The notes: generated from the sequence alone by a model not told the origin. Shown: positions 8,496 through 18,197, counted from the first letter of the stretch. The stretch is 64,000 nucleotides of DNA from an uncultured Roseburia sp. (GCA_900542495.1 UQNW01000013.1:28446-92445), one strand, 5' to 3'. Made by a program: numbers and translations.

Positions 8496-10172
8496 TTATT
8501 TTTTCTTCTGATATGCAAGTTCTTTCATCTCTCTTGCACTTTCCATTACTTTTTCTGTGATCTCCACACCGCCAAGCATCCGCGCAAGTTCGGAAATGCT
8601 TTCCTCTTCCGATAAGCATTTGATCTTAGATACAGTCGTCTGGTTTTCGACCGATTTTTCGATCAGATAATGCGCATCTGCCATAGCTGCGATCTGTGGC
8701 AAATGTGTGATACAGATAATCTGATGATTTTTTGCAAGCACATTCATCTTTTCAGAAACCATCTGCGCCGTACGTCCGCTGATTCCGCTGTCGATCTCAT
8801 CAAAAATAAGTGTTTCCACTGCATCCTGATCTGCTAAAACTGTTTTAATTGCAAGCATGATTCTCGAAAGTTCACCACCGGAAGCCACTTTTCCCAATGG
8901 TTTTACCGGCTCGCCCGGATTTGTCGAGATCAAGAACTCCGGATCATCCGTTCCGTTTGCAGTGTAGTCTGATGTCTTCTCAAACTGCATCTCAAATTTC
9001 ACATCCAGAAAGTTCAGATCCTTTAAGGCATCTGTCACAGCGCTTGTTAATTTTTTTGCATATTTTTTCCGGATTGCGGATACTTTTTCGCAATATTTTT
9101 TCAGTTCCTGCTCTGTATCTGCAAGTTTTTGCTTCAAATTTCCAATGTACTGGTCAAAATCCTGCAATTGTTGTAATCGGTTCTGTTTTTTCTCCAATTC
9201 AGACAATATCTCTGTAATGGAGCTTCCATACTTCGATTTCAAGTGATTGAGTTCATCTAACCGCTTCTCCATCTGATAAAAAGTCTCATCATCAAACTCC
9301 GTCTCATCAATATAATCTGCAAGTTCACGGTTAAAATCATTTACAAGATTGTCTATCTCTAAAAGCTGTTCTTCTAACGCTTTTACCTTCTCATCATAGG
9401 AAGCCGCCGCATTTAATTCGCGCAATGCCCTTCCGGTCAGTTCTGATACATTGTCATCCTGGTTTCCGGTATACTGGTAAGCGGCGTTCACTGCCTCCAT
9501 AATCTTTTTTCCATTGGAAAACTTGCGGTAATCAGCTTCAAGAGCTTCGTCCTCGCCCTCTTTTAAGTCCGCTTCCTCAATCTCCTTGATCTCATATTCC
9601 AGAAAAGAAATTTCCCGCAGTCTCTCCTCCTCGTCCACGTCTGCTTCCTTTAATTCCTCGGACAGTGCACGATAATTTTTATACGCTTCCTTAAGCTTTT
9701 CCTTCCAGTCAGAAATTTCTTCTTTTGCATAATCATCTAAGATTTCAAGATGTTTTTTCTTCGACAAAAGTGACTGGTGCTCATGCTGTCCGTGAATATC
9801 GATCAGAATAGACGCGATTTCACGCATTTTCGATGCTGGAACACTCTCGGCATTTACTTTTGCGACACCTCTGCCATTAACAATTTTCCTGCTTAAGATG
9901 ACTTCATCATTCTCCGGGAACACATCGAGCTCTTTTAACAACTTCTTCTGCCTCTCGTCCGTCACTGAAAAAATCAGCTCCACTAACGCATAATCGGCAT
10001 TTTCCCGAAGCATCTCTTTCTGTACTTTTTCTCCCAGTGCCAGATTGATAGAGCCAATGATAATGGATTTTCCTGCACCGGTCTCACCGGATAAAATATT
10101 TAATCCATTTTGAAAATCAACCTCTGTCTCATCAATCAGCGCCAGATTTTTCACATGCAGATTCTGTAACAT
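8496..10172 (-). CDS. recN: DNA repair protein RecN
   Basis: SMC-like ATPase that holds broken DNA ends together for recombinational repair; 558 residues. Walker A (SGETGAGKSIIIGS) lies near the N terminus, a long charged coiled coil fills the centre, and the C-terminal ABC signature (ASGGELSRIMLAIK) is followed by Walker B (TLIFDEIDSGISG). The start at 10172 follows GGAGA; eight extra upstream codons have no ribosome site. It is the last gene of the nusB-to-recN block. Confidence 0.95.
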   Translation of the reverse strand: MLQNLHVKNLALIDETEVDFQNGLNILSGETGAGKSIIIGSINLALGEKVQKEMLRENADYALVELIFSVTDERQKKLLKELDVFPENDEVILSRKIVNGRGVAKVNAESVPASKMREIASILIDIHGQHEHQSLLSKKKHLEILDDYAKEEISDWKEKLKEAYKNYRALSEELKEADVDEEERLREISFLEYEIKEIEEADLKEGEDEALEADYRKFSNGKKIMEAVNAAYQYTGNQDDNVSELTGRALRELNAAASYDEKVKALEEQLLEIDNLVNDFNRELADYIDETEFDDETFYQMEKRLDELNHLKSKYGSSITEILSELEKKQNRLQQLQDFDQYIGNLKQKLADTEQELKKYCEKVSAIRKKYAKKLTSAVTDALKDLNFLDVKFEMQFEKTSDYTANGTDDPEFLISTNPGEPVKPLGKVASGGELSRIMLAIKTVLADQDAVETLIFDEIDSGISGRTAQMVSEKMNVLAKNHQIICITHLPQIAAMADAHYLIEKSVENQTTVSKIKCLSEEESISELARMLGGVEITEKVMESAREMKELAYQKKK

Positions 10173-10208
10173 ATAATCTCCTTCTACTCTCCCCAAAAGT
10201 ATATGTTC

Positions 10209-10661
10209 TTAATCTTCTACCAGCTTACGCAGACGACTCATCACTGCAACGGTGTCATCCACGCTTCGCACTGCACACATTATCGTATCATCCCCGGCAA
10301 TGCAGCCGACGATCTCATGCAGATGCATGGCATCTAATGCCGCTGCAACTGCCATTGCCATTCCGGAAACGGTTTTGATCACCAGAATATTCTGTGCCAT
10401 ATCCATAGACACGAAACCGTCATGAAAAACACGGGTATATTTTTCAGAAAGATCTTCCGTTCCCTCTGTCAGTGTCACATATTTCTGTCTGCCATTGCTC
10501 ATTGCCACTTTTGTCAGTTTCAGTTCACGGATGTCTCTGGAAACTGTTGCCTGTGTCACCTGATATCCTTCTTTCTGGAGATAATCGGATAACTCTTCCT
10601 GTGTCTCGATATCATGTTTTTTTATCAGTTCCAGCATTTTTGACTGACGTTTTGTTTTCAT
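10209..10661 (-). CDS. argR: Arginine repressor ArgR
   Basis: Hexameric arginine-sensing regulator of arginine biosynthesis and catabolism, 150 residues. The N-terminal winged helix (residues 1-70) includes TQATVSRDIRELKLTK. The C-terminal oligomerisation and arginine-binding domain includes the conserved GTIAGDDTIM-type stretch (here GCIAGDDTIMCAVRS). GGAGG precedes the ATG. Its place between nadK and recN is conserved in Firmicutes and does not imply that these genes are arginine-regulated. Confidence 0.94.
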   Translation of the reverse strand: MKTKRQSKMLELIKKHDIETQEELSDYLQKEGYQVTQATVSRDIRELKLTKVAMSNGRQKYVTLTEGTEDLSEKYTRVFHDGFVSMDMAQNILVIKTVSGMAMAVAAALDAMHLHEIVGCIAGDDTIMCAVRSVDDTVAVMSRLRKLVED

Positions 10662-10688
10662 TCCGGTCTGACCTCCCTCGTTTCCTGT

Positions 10689-11549
10689 TTATGTATATGT
10701 CTCCATTTTTTTGCGGAGAATCTCTAAAAAGCTCATATTATTTAATTTGCAGATTCTTGCTGTGGAGTCTGCCTTTTTGATCAGAAACTTATCTCCTACC
10801 TCAAGTCCTACTGCATTGTCACCGTCAAAGCTGACCTCCACGGTCTCGTCCTTCTGGGAACGCCTTTTTCCAATTTCGATCATCACTTCATCCTCTGCTC
10901 CAATGACAATGCTTCTGGAGTTTAAGTTATGCGCATTGATCGGTGTAAGCAGTATCATCTGTGCTTTCGGGTCTACGATTGGTCCTCCCGCAGACATATT
11001 ATATCCGGTAGAACCTGTCGGCGTAGAAATGATAATCCCGTCTGCACGGAACGTATTCAGATATTCTCCATTGACTGACACGATCAGATTGACAACTGAC
11101 AATGCACCTGTTCTGTGAATGACAATATCATTTAATGCCACTTTACATTCTGTCTTTTCTCCCTGCTTGACTCCATAACCGCTTAACATCATACGTTCTT
11201 CCACCGCATAATGTTCTTCCATTAATTCATCGACTGCCGAGAAAACGTTTGATTCTTCCAATTCGCAAAGATAACCTAACGTTCCGAGATTGACACCGAT
11301 CAGTGCAATGTTCTGTCCGACCAGTTTGGAAGCTGCCCGGATCAATGTACCGTCCCCGCCTAACACAAGCACACATTCCGTGTCCGGCGCAATTGCATCC
11401 GCTTCCGGTGCCGCATGCTTTGCGTCATCCCCGGTACTCACGAAGCACTGACAGGTGCCGCCTTTTTCCTCGATGTAAGCTTTGATCTCATTCGTTAATT
11501 TTAAATTTTTATCTTTGAATGAATTGGTGATAATCAAAAAATGTCTCAT
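10689..11549 (-). CDS. nadK: NAD kinase
   Basis: Phosphorylates NAD to NADP; 286 residues. The GGDGT motif (LVLGGDGTLIRAA) and the substrate-binding TPTGSTGYNMSAGGPIVDP stretch identify the family. The ATG lies one base after the tlyA stop with no Shine-Dalgarno sequence, so translation is probably coupled to tlyA. A C-terminal ILRKKMETYT tail completes the protein at normal length. Confidence 0.95.
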   Translation of the reverse strand: MRHFLIITNSFKDKNLKLTNEIKAYIEEKGGTCQCFVSTGDDAKHAAPEADAIAPDTECVLVLGGDGTLIRAASKLVGQNIALIGVNLGTLGYLCELEESNVFSAVDELMEEHYAVEERMMLSGYGVKQGEKTECKVALNDIVIHRTGALSVVNLIVSVNGEYLNTFRADGIIISTPTGSTGYNMSAGGPIVDPKAQMILLTPINAHNLNSRSIVIGAEDEVMIEIGKRRSQKDETVEVSFDGDNAVGLEVGDKFLIKKADSTARICKLNNMSFLEILRKKMETYT

Positions 11550-11550
11550 A

Positions 11551-12354
11551 TTATTTGTCTAACTCTCCATGTGCAGCTTCAACAACAGCATGAACATCGA
11601 CAGATTCCTCTTTGCTGCCCTCTGCTTCTTTCCTGATATAAACCAGATACTCGATATTTCCTTCCGGTCCCTTGATCGGTGAATATTCCAGATTCAGAAT
11701 ATGAAATCCGATTTCCATTGCAAAATCAATCACTTTGTGAATGACCTCTTCATGAACTGCCTTATCCCGGACAACTCCTTTTTTTCCAACCTTTTCCCTT
11801 CCGGCTTCAAACTGTGGTTTGATCAGGCAGACCATTTCGCCATTGCCGTTTAAAAGTTCTCTTGCCGGTCCTAACACTTTTGTCAGGGAAATGAATGAAA
11901 CGTCCACCGAAGCAAAATCAAGCCGGTCTGCAATATCCTGCGGTGTCACATAACGGATGTTTGTTTTTTCCATGCAGACCACACGTTCATCCTGACGCAG
12001 CTTCCATGCGAACTGACCATAACCTACATCCACCGCGTAAACTTTAACTGCACCATTCTGCAGCATACAGTCTGTAAATCCGCCTGTGGAAGCTCCGATA
12101 TCCATACAGATTTTTCCCTCTAGGGTAATGCCGAAATGTGTCATGGCTTTCTCTAACTTTAATCCACCACGGCTTACATACTTTAACGTATTGCCCTTTA
12201 CCTCGATATTCGCGTTTTCATCAAAAGTAGAGCCTGCCTTATCCTCACGGTTATTGTCGACAAACACATTTCCTTCCATGATCATGGCTTTCGCCTTTTC
12301 CCTGGACGGTGCAAGTCCTTTATTTACAAGTAAAATATCTAATCTTTCCTTCAT
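11551..12354 (-). CDS. tlyA: TlyA-family rRNA 2'-O-methyltransferase
   Basis: A protein of the TlyA family, 267 residues, with an N-terminal S4 RNA-binding domain (RLDILLVNKGLAPSREKAKAMIMEG) and an FtsJ-like methyltransferase domain. The SAM-binding motif is DIGASTGGFTDC. In mycobacteria TlyA methylates 16S and 23S rRNA; in Firmicutes the substrate is less certain. The old 'hemolysin' label is not supported by this context. The start overlaps the dxs stop by 4 bp. Confidence 0.92.
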   Translation of the reverse strand: MKERLDILLVNKGLAPSREKAKAMIMEGNVFVDNNREDKAGSTFDENANIEVKGNTLKYVSRGGLKLEKAMTHFGITLEGKICMDIGASTGGFTDCMLQNGAVKVYAVDVGYGQFAWKLRQDERVVCMEKTNIRYVTPQDIADRLDFASVDVSFISLTKVLGPARELLNGNGEMVCLIKPQFEAGREKVGKKGVVRDKAVHEEVIHKVIDFAMEIGFHILNLEYSPIKGPEGNIEYLVYIRKEAEGSKEESVDVHAVVEAAHGELDK

Positions 12355-14249
12355 TCTCTCCGCTCTCTTTTTTCTATTCTAATTCCACACTTCTCATATG
12401 CAGCGATCGTGCGCTCCACGATCGTGTCAACATCAAGTCCTACTTCTTTCCGCAACAGATCCACATTGCCATGCTCCACATATTCATCCGGTATTGCAAT
12501 GTTTAAAATGCGAATGCCTCTGCCGTCCTCATTATTATAAAACTCAGTTACATGCTCGCCAAATCCACCGCTGATGACATTTTCTTCCAGTGTAACGATC
12601 ACTTTATGATGTTCGGTGATATGTTTTAATACATCCTCATCCAACGGCTTTGCAAAACGTGCATTGATCAGACTGCACGAATATCCTTTTGACTTCAAAA
12701 TCTCCCGCACCACAGCCGCTGTCTTTACCATAGAACCTAACGCAAACAACGCGATCTCTGATTCCATGTAAATCCATTCGCTCTTGCCAAGGCTGACCGG
12801 CGCACGGTACTCTTTCAGTCCGTCATACGCTTCACCTCTCGGATAACGCACTGCGATCGGTGCCCCAAAGTTCACTGCATACTTGATCATATCGGATAAT
12901 TCCCATTTATTCTTCGGTGCCATGATCGTCATATTCGGAATCGAGGATAAATAAGAAATATCAAAAATACCCTGATGTGTCTCTCCGTCACTTCCGACTA
13001 ATCCGGCTCTGTCAATCGCAAAGATCACAGGAAGATTCTGGATACAGACGTCATGCAGAATCTGATCATAAGCTCTCTGTAAAAACGAAGAATACACTGC
13101 AAAAACAGGTTTTAACCCTGCCGCCGCTAATCCTGCTGCAAAAGTAACCGCATGCTGTTCTGCGATTCCAACGTCAAAAAAGCGTTCCGGGAACATATTA
13201 TGAAAACGTTTTAACCCCGTTCCGTCCGTCATAGCTGCGGTAACCGCCACAACCTTTTCATCTCTGTCGCCTAATTTTCGCATGACAGTCGAAAAAATAT
13301 CGGTATAATTTGCCTTAATTCTCGGATTCTTCGGAAGTCCGGTCTCAATATCAAACGGTTCTGTTCCGTGAAACCTTGCCGGATGCCGCTCTGCCGGTGC
13401 GTATCCTGCGCCTTTGTGCGTCATCACATGGATCAGTACCGGTCCGTCAATATGGGATGCCTCTTTGATCAGCTTCACGATTCCGTGAAGGTCACTACCG
13501 TCTACCGGTCCTAAATACACGATTCCCATTTCTTCAAAAAACATTCCCGGAATAAGCAATTGCTTGATTCCACTCTTTGTCTTACGGATCTTCGAAACCA
13601 TCTTCTCTCCATAAGGCATCTTGTTTAAGGAATTTAATACATTTAATTTCAGATCCAGATAAGCGTCCGCTGTCCGAAATCCCGCCAGATAAGTGGATAA
13701 GCCGCCAACGTTCTCTGAGATTGACATATTATTATCATTTAAAATAATGATAAAATTAGATTTCAGTCTTGCAGCATTATTCAGTGCCTCAAATGCCATT
13801 CCTCCGGTCAGTGCTCCGTCCCCGATCACAGAAACAACCCTGTAATCCTCGCCTGTGATCTCTCTCGCTAATGCATAGCCAAGTCCGGCAGAGATCGATG
13901 TAGAACTGTGACCGGTATCAAAACAGTCACATGCGCTCTCTTTTCTCTTTGGGAATCCACTCATTCCGCCATACTTGCGCAGTCCGTCAAAGCCTTCGCG
14001 CCTTCCGGTCAGAAGCTTATGTGTATACGACTGGTGACCAACATCCCAGATGATCTTATCTTTTGGCAGGTCAAGTGCTAAATGAAGTGCCATGGTAAGC
14101 TCCACTACTCCAAGATTCGAAGCTAAATGCCCACCTGTCACTGAAATCTTTTCTATTAAAAATTCCCTTATCTCAGACGCGAGAATTTTCAGTTCCTCGT
14201 CTGTCAGGGATTTGATATCGTTCGGTTTATTAATCTTTTCTAATACCAT
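12351..14249 (-). CDS. dxs: 1-deoxy-D-xylulose-5-phosphate synthase
   Basis: Thiamine-diphosphate enzyme that condenses pyruvate and glyceraldehyde-3-phosphate, the first step of the MEP isoprenoid pathway; 632 residues, full length. Seen are the N-terminal HQSYTHKLLTGR, the ThDP-binding GDGALTGGMAFEALN...NDN stretch and the transketolase-type EQHAVTFAAGLA segment. GAGG lies 9 bp before the ATG. It sits next to ispA, the prenyl-chain enzyme downstream in the same pathway. Confidence 0.96.
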   Translation of the reverse strand: MVLEKINKPNDIKSLTDEELKILASEIREFLIEKISVTGGHLASNLGVVELTMALHLALDLPKDKIIWDVGHQSYTHKLLTGRREGFDGLRKYGGMSGFPKRKESACDCFDTGHSSTSISAGLGYALAREITGEDYRVVSVIGDGALTGGMAFEALNNAARLKSNFIIILNDNNMSISENVGGLSTYLAGFRTADAYLDLKLNVLNSLNKMPYGEKMVSKIRKTKSGIKQLLIPGMFFEEMGIVYLGPVDGSDLHGIVKLIKEASHIDGPVLIHVMTHKGAGYAPAERHPARFHGTEPFDIETGLPKNPRIKANYTDIFSTVMRKLGDRDEKVVAVTAAMTDGTGLKRFHNMFPERFFDVGIAEQHAVTFAAGLAAAGLKPVFAVYSSFLQRAYDQILHDVCIQNLPVIFAIDRAGLVGSDGETHQGIFDISYLSSIPNMTIMAPKNKWELSDMIKYAVNFGAPIAVRYPRGEAYDGLKEYRAPVSLGKSEWIYMESEIALFALGSMVKTAAVVREILKSKGYSCSLINARFAKPLDEDVLKHITEHHKVIVTLEENVISGGFGEHVTEFYNNEDGRGIRILNIAIPDEYVEHGNVDLLRKEVGLDVDTIVERTIAAYEKCGIRIEKRERRE

Positions 14250-14284
14250 AGCTGGTACCTCGACTTCTTACTTTCTTACATTCA

Positions 14285-15175
14285 TTACTTTTCTCTTGAG
14301 ATCAGATAAAGCAATAATTCATTTAAAAATTCATTCTTCACAACCAGAGAATCCATTCTCTCGACTGCGCTGTTTGAATAAAAAGCCACATCTTCTTTTG
14401 CTTTTTCAAGTCCTTCAAAGGAAACATACGTTGCTTTATGATTCTTCTCATCACTGCCGATTGGCTTTCCAAGCACCTCTAACGTGCTTGTCACATCCAG
14501 AATGTCATCCTGGATCTGGAATGCCAGTCCGACTTCTGCCGCAGCCTTCTCAATCGTGTTCTGCTCATTCTTTGTTGCGCCAGCTAGAATCGCTCCAATC
14601 AGCATAGAACTTTCGATTAATGCTCCGGTTTTCAGGCGATAAATAAAATCCAGTTTTTCTCTGGTAATGTCACCGGAATCTTCCGACTGCACATCCACAA
14701 CCTGTCCGCCGACCATTCCATAAATTCCGGCTTTTGTGGCAAGCACCTGCATTGCCTTTCCGATATTGCGGTTATCCGGTTCCATGTCAAAGGCTTTTGT
14801 AGCAGTCTCAAATGCATAATTCAAAAGTGCATCCCCGGCAAGGATTCCCATTGCTTCCCCATATACTGCATGTGTTGTCTTCTTTCCCCGGCGGTATTCG
14901 TCATTATCCATCGCCGGGAGATCATCATGCACAAGCGAATAGGTGTGGATCATTTCCATGGCTGCCATAAAAGGTTCGATCACCTTCGATTTCCCGCCAA
15001 AAAGACGATAGGTTTCTAACATTAACATCGGTCTGAGCCTTTTTCCTCCGGCAAGAATACTGTAGTTCATTGCCTCCATAATCGTCTTCTGGTAACCTTC
15101 CTCCTTCGGAAGATACCCTTTTATGATCTGTTCGATTTCCTCTACTCTTGTCTGAATCTCTGCTCTAATATCCAC
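14285..15175 (-). CDS. ispA: Farnesyl diphosphate synthase / polyprenyl synthetase
   Basis: Head-to-tail condensation of C5 isoprenoid units to farnesyl diphosphate; 296 residues. Both aspartate-rich motifs are present: the first as DDLPAMDND, the second as DDILD. Also seen are the GGKRLRPML substrate stretch and the conserved GGQ. The start is a GTG at 15175 with AAGGAG about 9 bp upstream. It forms the isoprenoid part of the operon with dxs. Confidence 0.94.
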   Translation of the reverse strand: MDIRAEIQTRVEEIEQIIKGYLPKEEGYQKTIMEAMNYSILAGGKRLRPMLMLETYRLFGGKSKVIEPFMAAMEMIHTYSLVHDDLPAMDNDEYRRGKKTTHAVYGEAMGILAGDALLNYAFETATKAFDMEPDNRNIGKAMQVLATKAGIYGMVGGQVVDVQSEDSGDITREKLDFIYRLKTGALIESSMLIGAILAGATKNEQNTIEKAAAEVGLAFQIQDDILDVTSTLEVLGKPIGSDEKNHKATYVSFEGLEKAKEDVAFYSNSAVERMDSLVVKNEFLNELLLYLISREK

Positions 15176-15216
15176 CTCTGCTGCTCCTTCTTATCCTTCC
15201 AGATCTCCATAAATCG

Positions 15217-15241
15217 TAACTGTTCAATACCAGTACAGTTA
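15217..15241. repeat. Small inverted repeat between xseB and ispA
   Basis: Perfect 7-bp arms TAACTGT and ACAGTTA are separated by 11 bp in the 90-bp gap between xseB and ispA. There is no T tract. It may be an mRNA stem or an operator, or chance. Confidence 0.25.
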
Positions 15242-15266
15242 TGGTTCAAAATCCATTTATCATATT

Positions 15267-15491
15267 TCATTCAAAATCTGCCAGTGATCCGTCAGCCTGA
15301 ATCACCTGCATCTTTTTCTCCACTGCATCTAAAAGCGCATTGCAATTCTTTAACTTCTCAACGCCTGCCTGATACAGTTGAAACGAATCATCCAAAGTAA
15401 CTTCCGGGTTCTCTAACTGTTTGATAATGGTCTCTATCTCTTCAAATGTCTCCTCTAACGAGACATTCTGTTTTGTCTGTTCTTCACTCAT
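15267..15491 (-). CDS. xseB: Exodeoxyribonuclease VII small subunit
   Basis: Small helical subunit of exonuclease VII, 74 residues from the ATG at 15491 (start MSEEQTK). The family core is seen in FEEIETIIKQLENPEVTLDDSFQLYQAGVEKLK-like spacing. The start overlaps the end of xseA by 8 bp and uses GGAGG inside xseA, so the two subunits are translationally coupled as expected for a fixed-ratio complex. Confidence 0.93.
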   Translation of the reverse strand: MSEEQTKQNVSLEETFEEIETIIKQLENPEVTLDDSFQLYQAGVEKLKNCNALLDAVEKKMQVIQADGSLADFE

Positions 15492-16689
15492 TGTCAAATA
15501 CCTCCGTGACATTTGCTTTCAGCGTTCCATGCAGCAGATGAATGTCGAGTGGATCACCCACATGAACTTTTGCGGCATCCGTCACTGCTTTTCCTCTTTC
15601 ATCTGCAACATAGGAAAATCCCTGACTCAGTTTCTTCAAAGGAGATACTCCCTCTAACTGCCCGGTCAGAAGTGCCAGCCTGTGCTTTTTCTCCATAAAA
15701 TTCTGTTCCATCTGCCGATGCAGTTTTTCTTCCAGATCTATGGCATATTTACGGTGTTCATGAAGCTTATTCTCAGGACTTGCGTATTGCAGCTTTGTCT
15801 GATACTGCTCCAGTTTCAGTCTTGCCCTCTCTACTTTCTGCTGCAGAGCACGGTTCATTCTTCCTGCTTTTCCTGAAATCTCTGCCACTGCCGCCTGATA
15901 ATCAAAAACTGCAAGTTCAGCAGCAGCCGACGGTGTTGGTGCCCTAAGATCTGCCACAAAGTCTGCGATTGTCGTATCCGTTTGATGACCGACCGCCGAG
16001 ATCACTGGCGTCTCACACTCGAAAATCGCCCTTGCAACTTCCTCCTCATTAAACGCCCAAAGATCCTCAATGGAACCTCCGCCACGTCCTACAATGATCA
16101 CATCCACACCAAGCGCATCTAATGCACGGATACCATTTACGATACTGCTTACCGCACCTTCCCCCTGCACCAGCGCCGGATATAAAATAAGCTGCACATA
16201 AGGATTCCTTCTTGCGGAAATATTACGAATATCCTGTACAGCAGCACCAGTCGGAGCTGTGACAATCCCAAGCCTGCTTATATATGCCGGGATTCTCTTC
16301 TTGTACTCCGGGGCAAACATGCCCATCTCTTCTAATTCTTTTTTTAACGCTTCGAATTTTAAATATAAATTACCAGCTCCATCCAGTTCGATTTCCCTGG
16401 CATAGAGCTGATACTTACCGTCCCGTTCATATACTTCCACAGAGCCAGTCACAATGACTTTGTCTCCCTCTTTCATAGGAAAAGAAAGTCCCTTGCGGTT
16501 TCCGGCAAACATAATCGCATTGATCGTCCCCGCGGAATCCTTCAATGTAAAATAAATATGCCCTGAGGAATGATACTTGCAGTTAGACACCTCGCCCTTG
16601 ACACTGATGCGCTGCATCATAAAATCCTGAGCGAACATATTCTTAATATATGTATTTACCTGTCCAACAGAATAAACATTCTTCATCAT
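15484..16689 (-). CDS. xseA: Exodeoxyribonuclease VII large subunit
   Basis: Catalytic subunit of exonuclease VII, which degrades single-stranded DNA; 401 residues. It has an N-terminal OB fold (VKGEVSNCKYHSSGHIYFTLKD), a catalytic domain with the conserved GRGGGSIEDLWAFNEE and the SAVGHQTDTTIADFVADLRAPTPSAAAE-type segment (split here for brevity), and a C-terminal coiled coil. It overlaps nusB by 4 bp at its start and xseB by 8 bp at its end. Confidence 0.96.
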   Translation of the reverse strand: MMKNVYSVGQVNTYIKNMFAQDFMMQRISVKGEVSNCKYHSSGHIYFTLKDSAGTINAIMFAGNRKGLSFPMKEGDKVIVTGSVEVYERDGKYQLYAREIELDGAGNLYLKFEALKKELEEMGMFAPEYKKRIPAYISRLGIVTAPTGAAVQDIRNISARRNPYVQLILYPALVQGEGAVSSIVNGIRALDALGVDVIIVGRGGGSIEDLWAFNEEEVARAIFECETPVISAVGHQTDTTIADFVADLRAPTPSAAAELAVFDYQAAVAEISGKAGRMNRALQQKVERARLKLEQYQTKLQYASPENKLHEHRKYAIDLEEKLHRQMEQNFMEKKHRLALLTGQLEGVSPLKKLSQGFSYVADERGKAVTDAAKVHVGDPLDIHLLHGTLKANVTEVFDNE

Positions 16690-17078
16690 GCTAATTTCGC
16701 CAATACTCCATTTACAAATGCCGGTGATTCATCCGTTCCATACTGTTTTGCAAGTTCAACAGCCTCATTGATTGCAACTTTTACCGGGATATCATCCTCG
16801 TACTTCATCTCGTATACCGCAAGACGAATCAGAGTCAGATCTACTTTTCCCATTCTTCTGGTCTTCCATCCTTCAGACACTTCGTTGATTGCTGCATCAA
16901 TCTCATCAATCTTCTCTACAATATTGTGGAACTTGTTGGAGATATACTCTTTGTCCTTCTCGCTGCACTCCTCCACTTCCTCAAACATATTCATCTGTTC
17001 CGGCATCTCTTCCACATTATGGAACTCCACGCGGAAAAGCATTTTAAAAACCTGTTCTCTTAATCCTCTTCTGGTCAT
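16686..17078 (-). CDS. nusB: Transcription antitermination factor NusB
   Basis: All-helical NusB, which binds boxA RNA with NusE during rRNA antitermination; 130 residues from the ATG at 17078 (MTRRGLREQ). This start has an AAGGA site and matches the family N terminus; an upstream extension of 20 residues does not. The conserved C-terminal pattern VAINEAVELAKQYGTDESPAFVNGVL is present in shortened form at residues 95-125. It is the first gene of the xse-isp-dxs block. Confidence 0.93.
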   Translation of the reverse strand: MTRRGLREQVFKMLFRVEFHNVEEMPEQMNMFEEVEECSEKDKEYISNKFHNIVEKIDEIDAAINEVSEGWKTRRMGKVDLTLIRLAVYEMKYEDDIPVKVAINEAVELAKQYGTDESPAFVNGVLAKLA

Positions 17079-17158
17079 TGATTGATCCTTTCTATTTGAT
17101 TCATTCTGATGATTTATGATCTGACAGACCACTGCCATTCGCCCTTCTTTTTACAAGG

Positions 17159-17189
17159 TAAAAAAAGGATGTCGCTCGGACACCCTTTA
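17159..17189 (-). terminator. Terminator after the Asp23-family gene
   Basis: Stem AAAGG-TGTC/GACA-CCTTT with one internal mismatch and a 5-nt loop, followed on the minus strand by seven Ts. It lies 45 bp after the Asp23-family stop and before nusB. Confidence 0.75.
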
Positions 17190-17232
17190 TTCTACTACAT
17201 CGTCCATAACTAACGTTACGTTCTGCAAAGGA

Positions 17233-17610
17233 TTATTTATTATTACCCATATCTACGGTTGCAATACGAACATTCACGATAGATACTTCTAATCCAGTCA
17301 TATTCTCAATTGCTGATTTTACACGTTCCTGAACTTTCGCAGATACTTCCGGGATGGAATATCCGTAAGCAATATTCAGTGCAAGATCCACGTTCACAAT
17401 ACCGCTTAATACTTCCACGCGGACACCCTTGGAAAGATTCTTCATTCCAAGCTTGCTGACAAGTTCATTCGTAATGTTACCAGCCATGGAACTGACACCT
17501 TCGACTTCTGTTGCAGCCAGTCCCGCAATAATTGCAACTACTTCATCTGCTATCTTCACTTCTCCTAAATGTCCATCCTTTATTTTAAATGTTTTTCTAT
17601 CCTCAGCCAT
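17233..17610 (-). CDS. Asp23/Gls24 family envelope stress protein
   Basis: A 125-residue protein of the Asp23/Gls24 (DUF322) family, seen in the IADEVVAIIAGLAATEVEGV opening, GVRVEVLSGIVNVDLALN core and C-terminal VNVRIATVDM. In other Firmicutes these proteins sit at the membrane and are linked to envelope stress; the exact job is not known. It has its own AGGAGG site, promoter and terminator, so it is probably monocistronic. Its place just before nusB is common in clostridia. Confidence 0.9.
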   Translation of the reverse strand: MAEDRKTFKIKDGHLGEVKIADEVVAIIAGLAATEVEGVSSMAGNITNELVSKLGMKNLSKGVRVEVLSGIVNVDLALNIAYGYSIPEVSAKVQERVKSAIENMTGLEVSIVNVRIATVDMGNNK

Positions 17611-17643
17611 CGCTTAATGCCTCCTAAGTGATATTATGCATCT

Positions 17644-17672
17644 ATTATAACAGACTATTCTGCTTTTGAAAA
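17644..17672 (-). promoter_or_regulatory. Promoter of the Asp23-family gene
   Basis: On the minus strand a TATAAT -10 element (17644-17649) lies 17 bp downstream of TTTTCA (17667-17672), a 4/6 match to the -35 consensus. The predicted start is about 27 bp before the AUG, leaving room for the AGGAGG site. Confidence 0.6.
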
Positions 17673-17683
17673 CAAAAAATGTA

Positions 17684-18091
17684 TTAATTTTCTTTCCGTT
17701 CTATAAAGTCGCACATACCGTCTCCCGGCTCGGATTTAAAATCATAAGCAATATGCTCTCCCTCAAAGGAAATTGAGAAGCTGCCCTCCATATCCATAAA
17801 AGAATGAATGTGCGCAATTTCTGATAAAATATCCGCAAACTCATCTAAAAATGCCTCTGCTGCATCCTTATTTTTGCAGTCTGCCTCCTCGATCGTCTCA
17901 TCCACATATAATCTTAACTCGAATTCATCTAAATCGCTCTCATTATCGATCTGTGCACATTTTATGTATGGATTTGCATGATTATGCAGCACGTTTTCCA
18001 GATAGGATGCAGAAGAAAGGATCCTTGACTGTGAAACATCCTCTGCTTCTAAGTATAATTTATATTCGATTTTTAATGCATTGTCTGCCAT
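17684..18091 (-). CDS. Small acidic protein, unrecognised
   Basis: I do not recognise this 135-residue protein. It is acidic, with no signal peptide, membrane segment or Cys cluster. The N-terminal half (LKIEYKLYLEAEDVSQ) and the central LRLYVDETIEEAD look like beta strands, followed by a helix rich in Ala/Glu/Asp. The ATG at 18091 is preferred over a GTG at 18106 because GAGG lies about 10 bp upstream of it. It is on the same strand as the Asp23-family gene, but a promoter intervenes. Confidence 0.7.
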   Translation of the reverse strand: MADNALKIEYKLYLEAEDVSQSRILSSASYLENVLHNHANPYIKCAQIDNESDLDEFELRLYVDETIEEADCKNKDAAEAFLDEFADILSEIAHIHSFMDMEGSFSISFEGEHIAYDFKSEPGDGMCDFIERKEN

Positions 18092-18197
18092 ATTGGGGTT
18101 CCTCACTTTTCTTTTGTATTTGCAATTACTTATTTTACCCTATATGGCATAAAAATGTAAATATGTGGACTGTACAAAATTAGATACCATCCAACAA

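Noticed and set aside
8313..8615. A 100-codon plus-strand frame in the recN-spoIVB gap
   Set aside because: It spans the terminator hairpin and the end of recN, and is Phe/Cys-rich without any family pattern.
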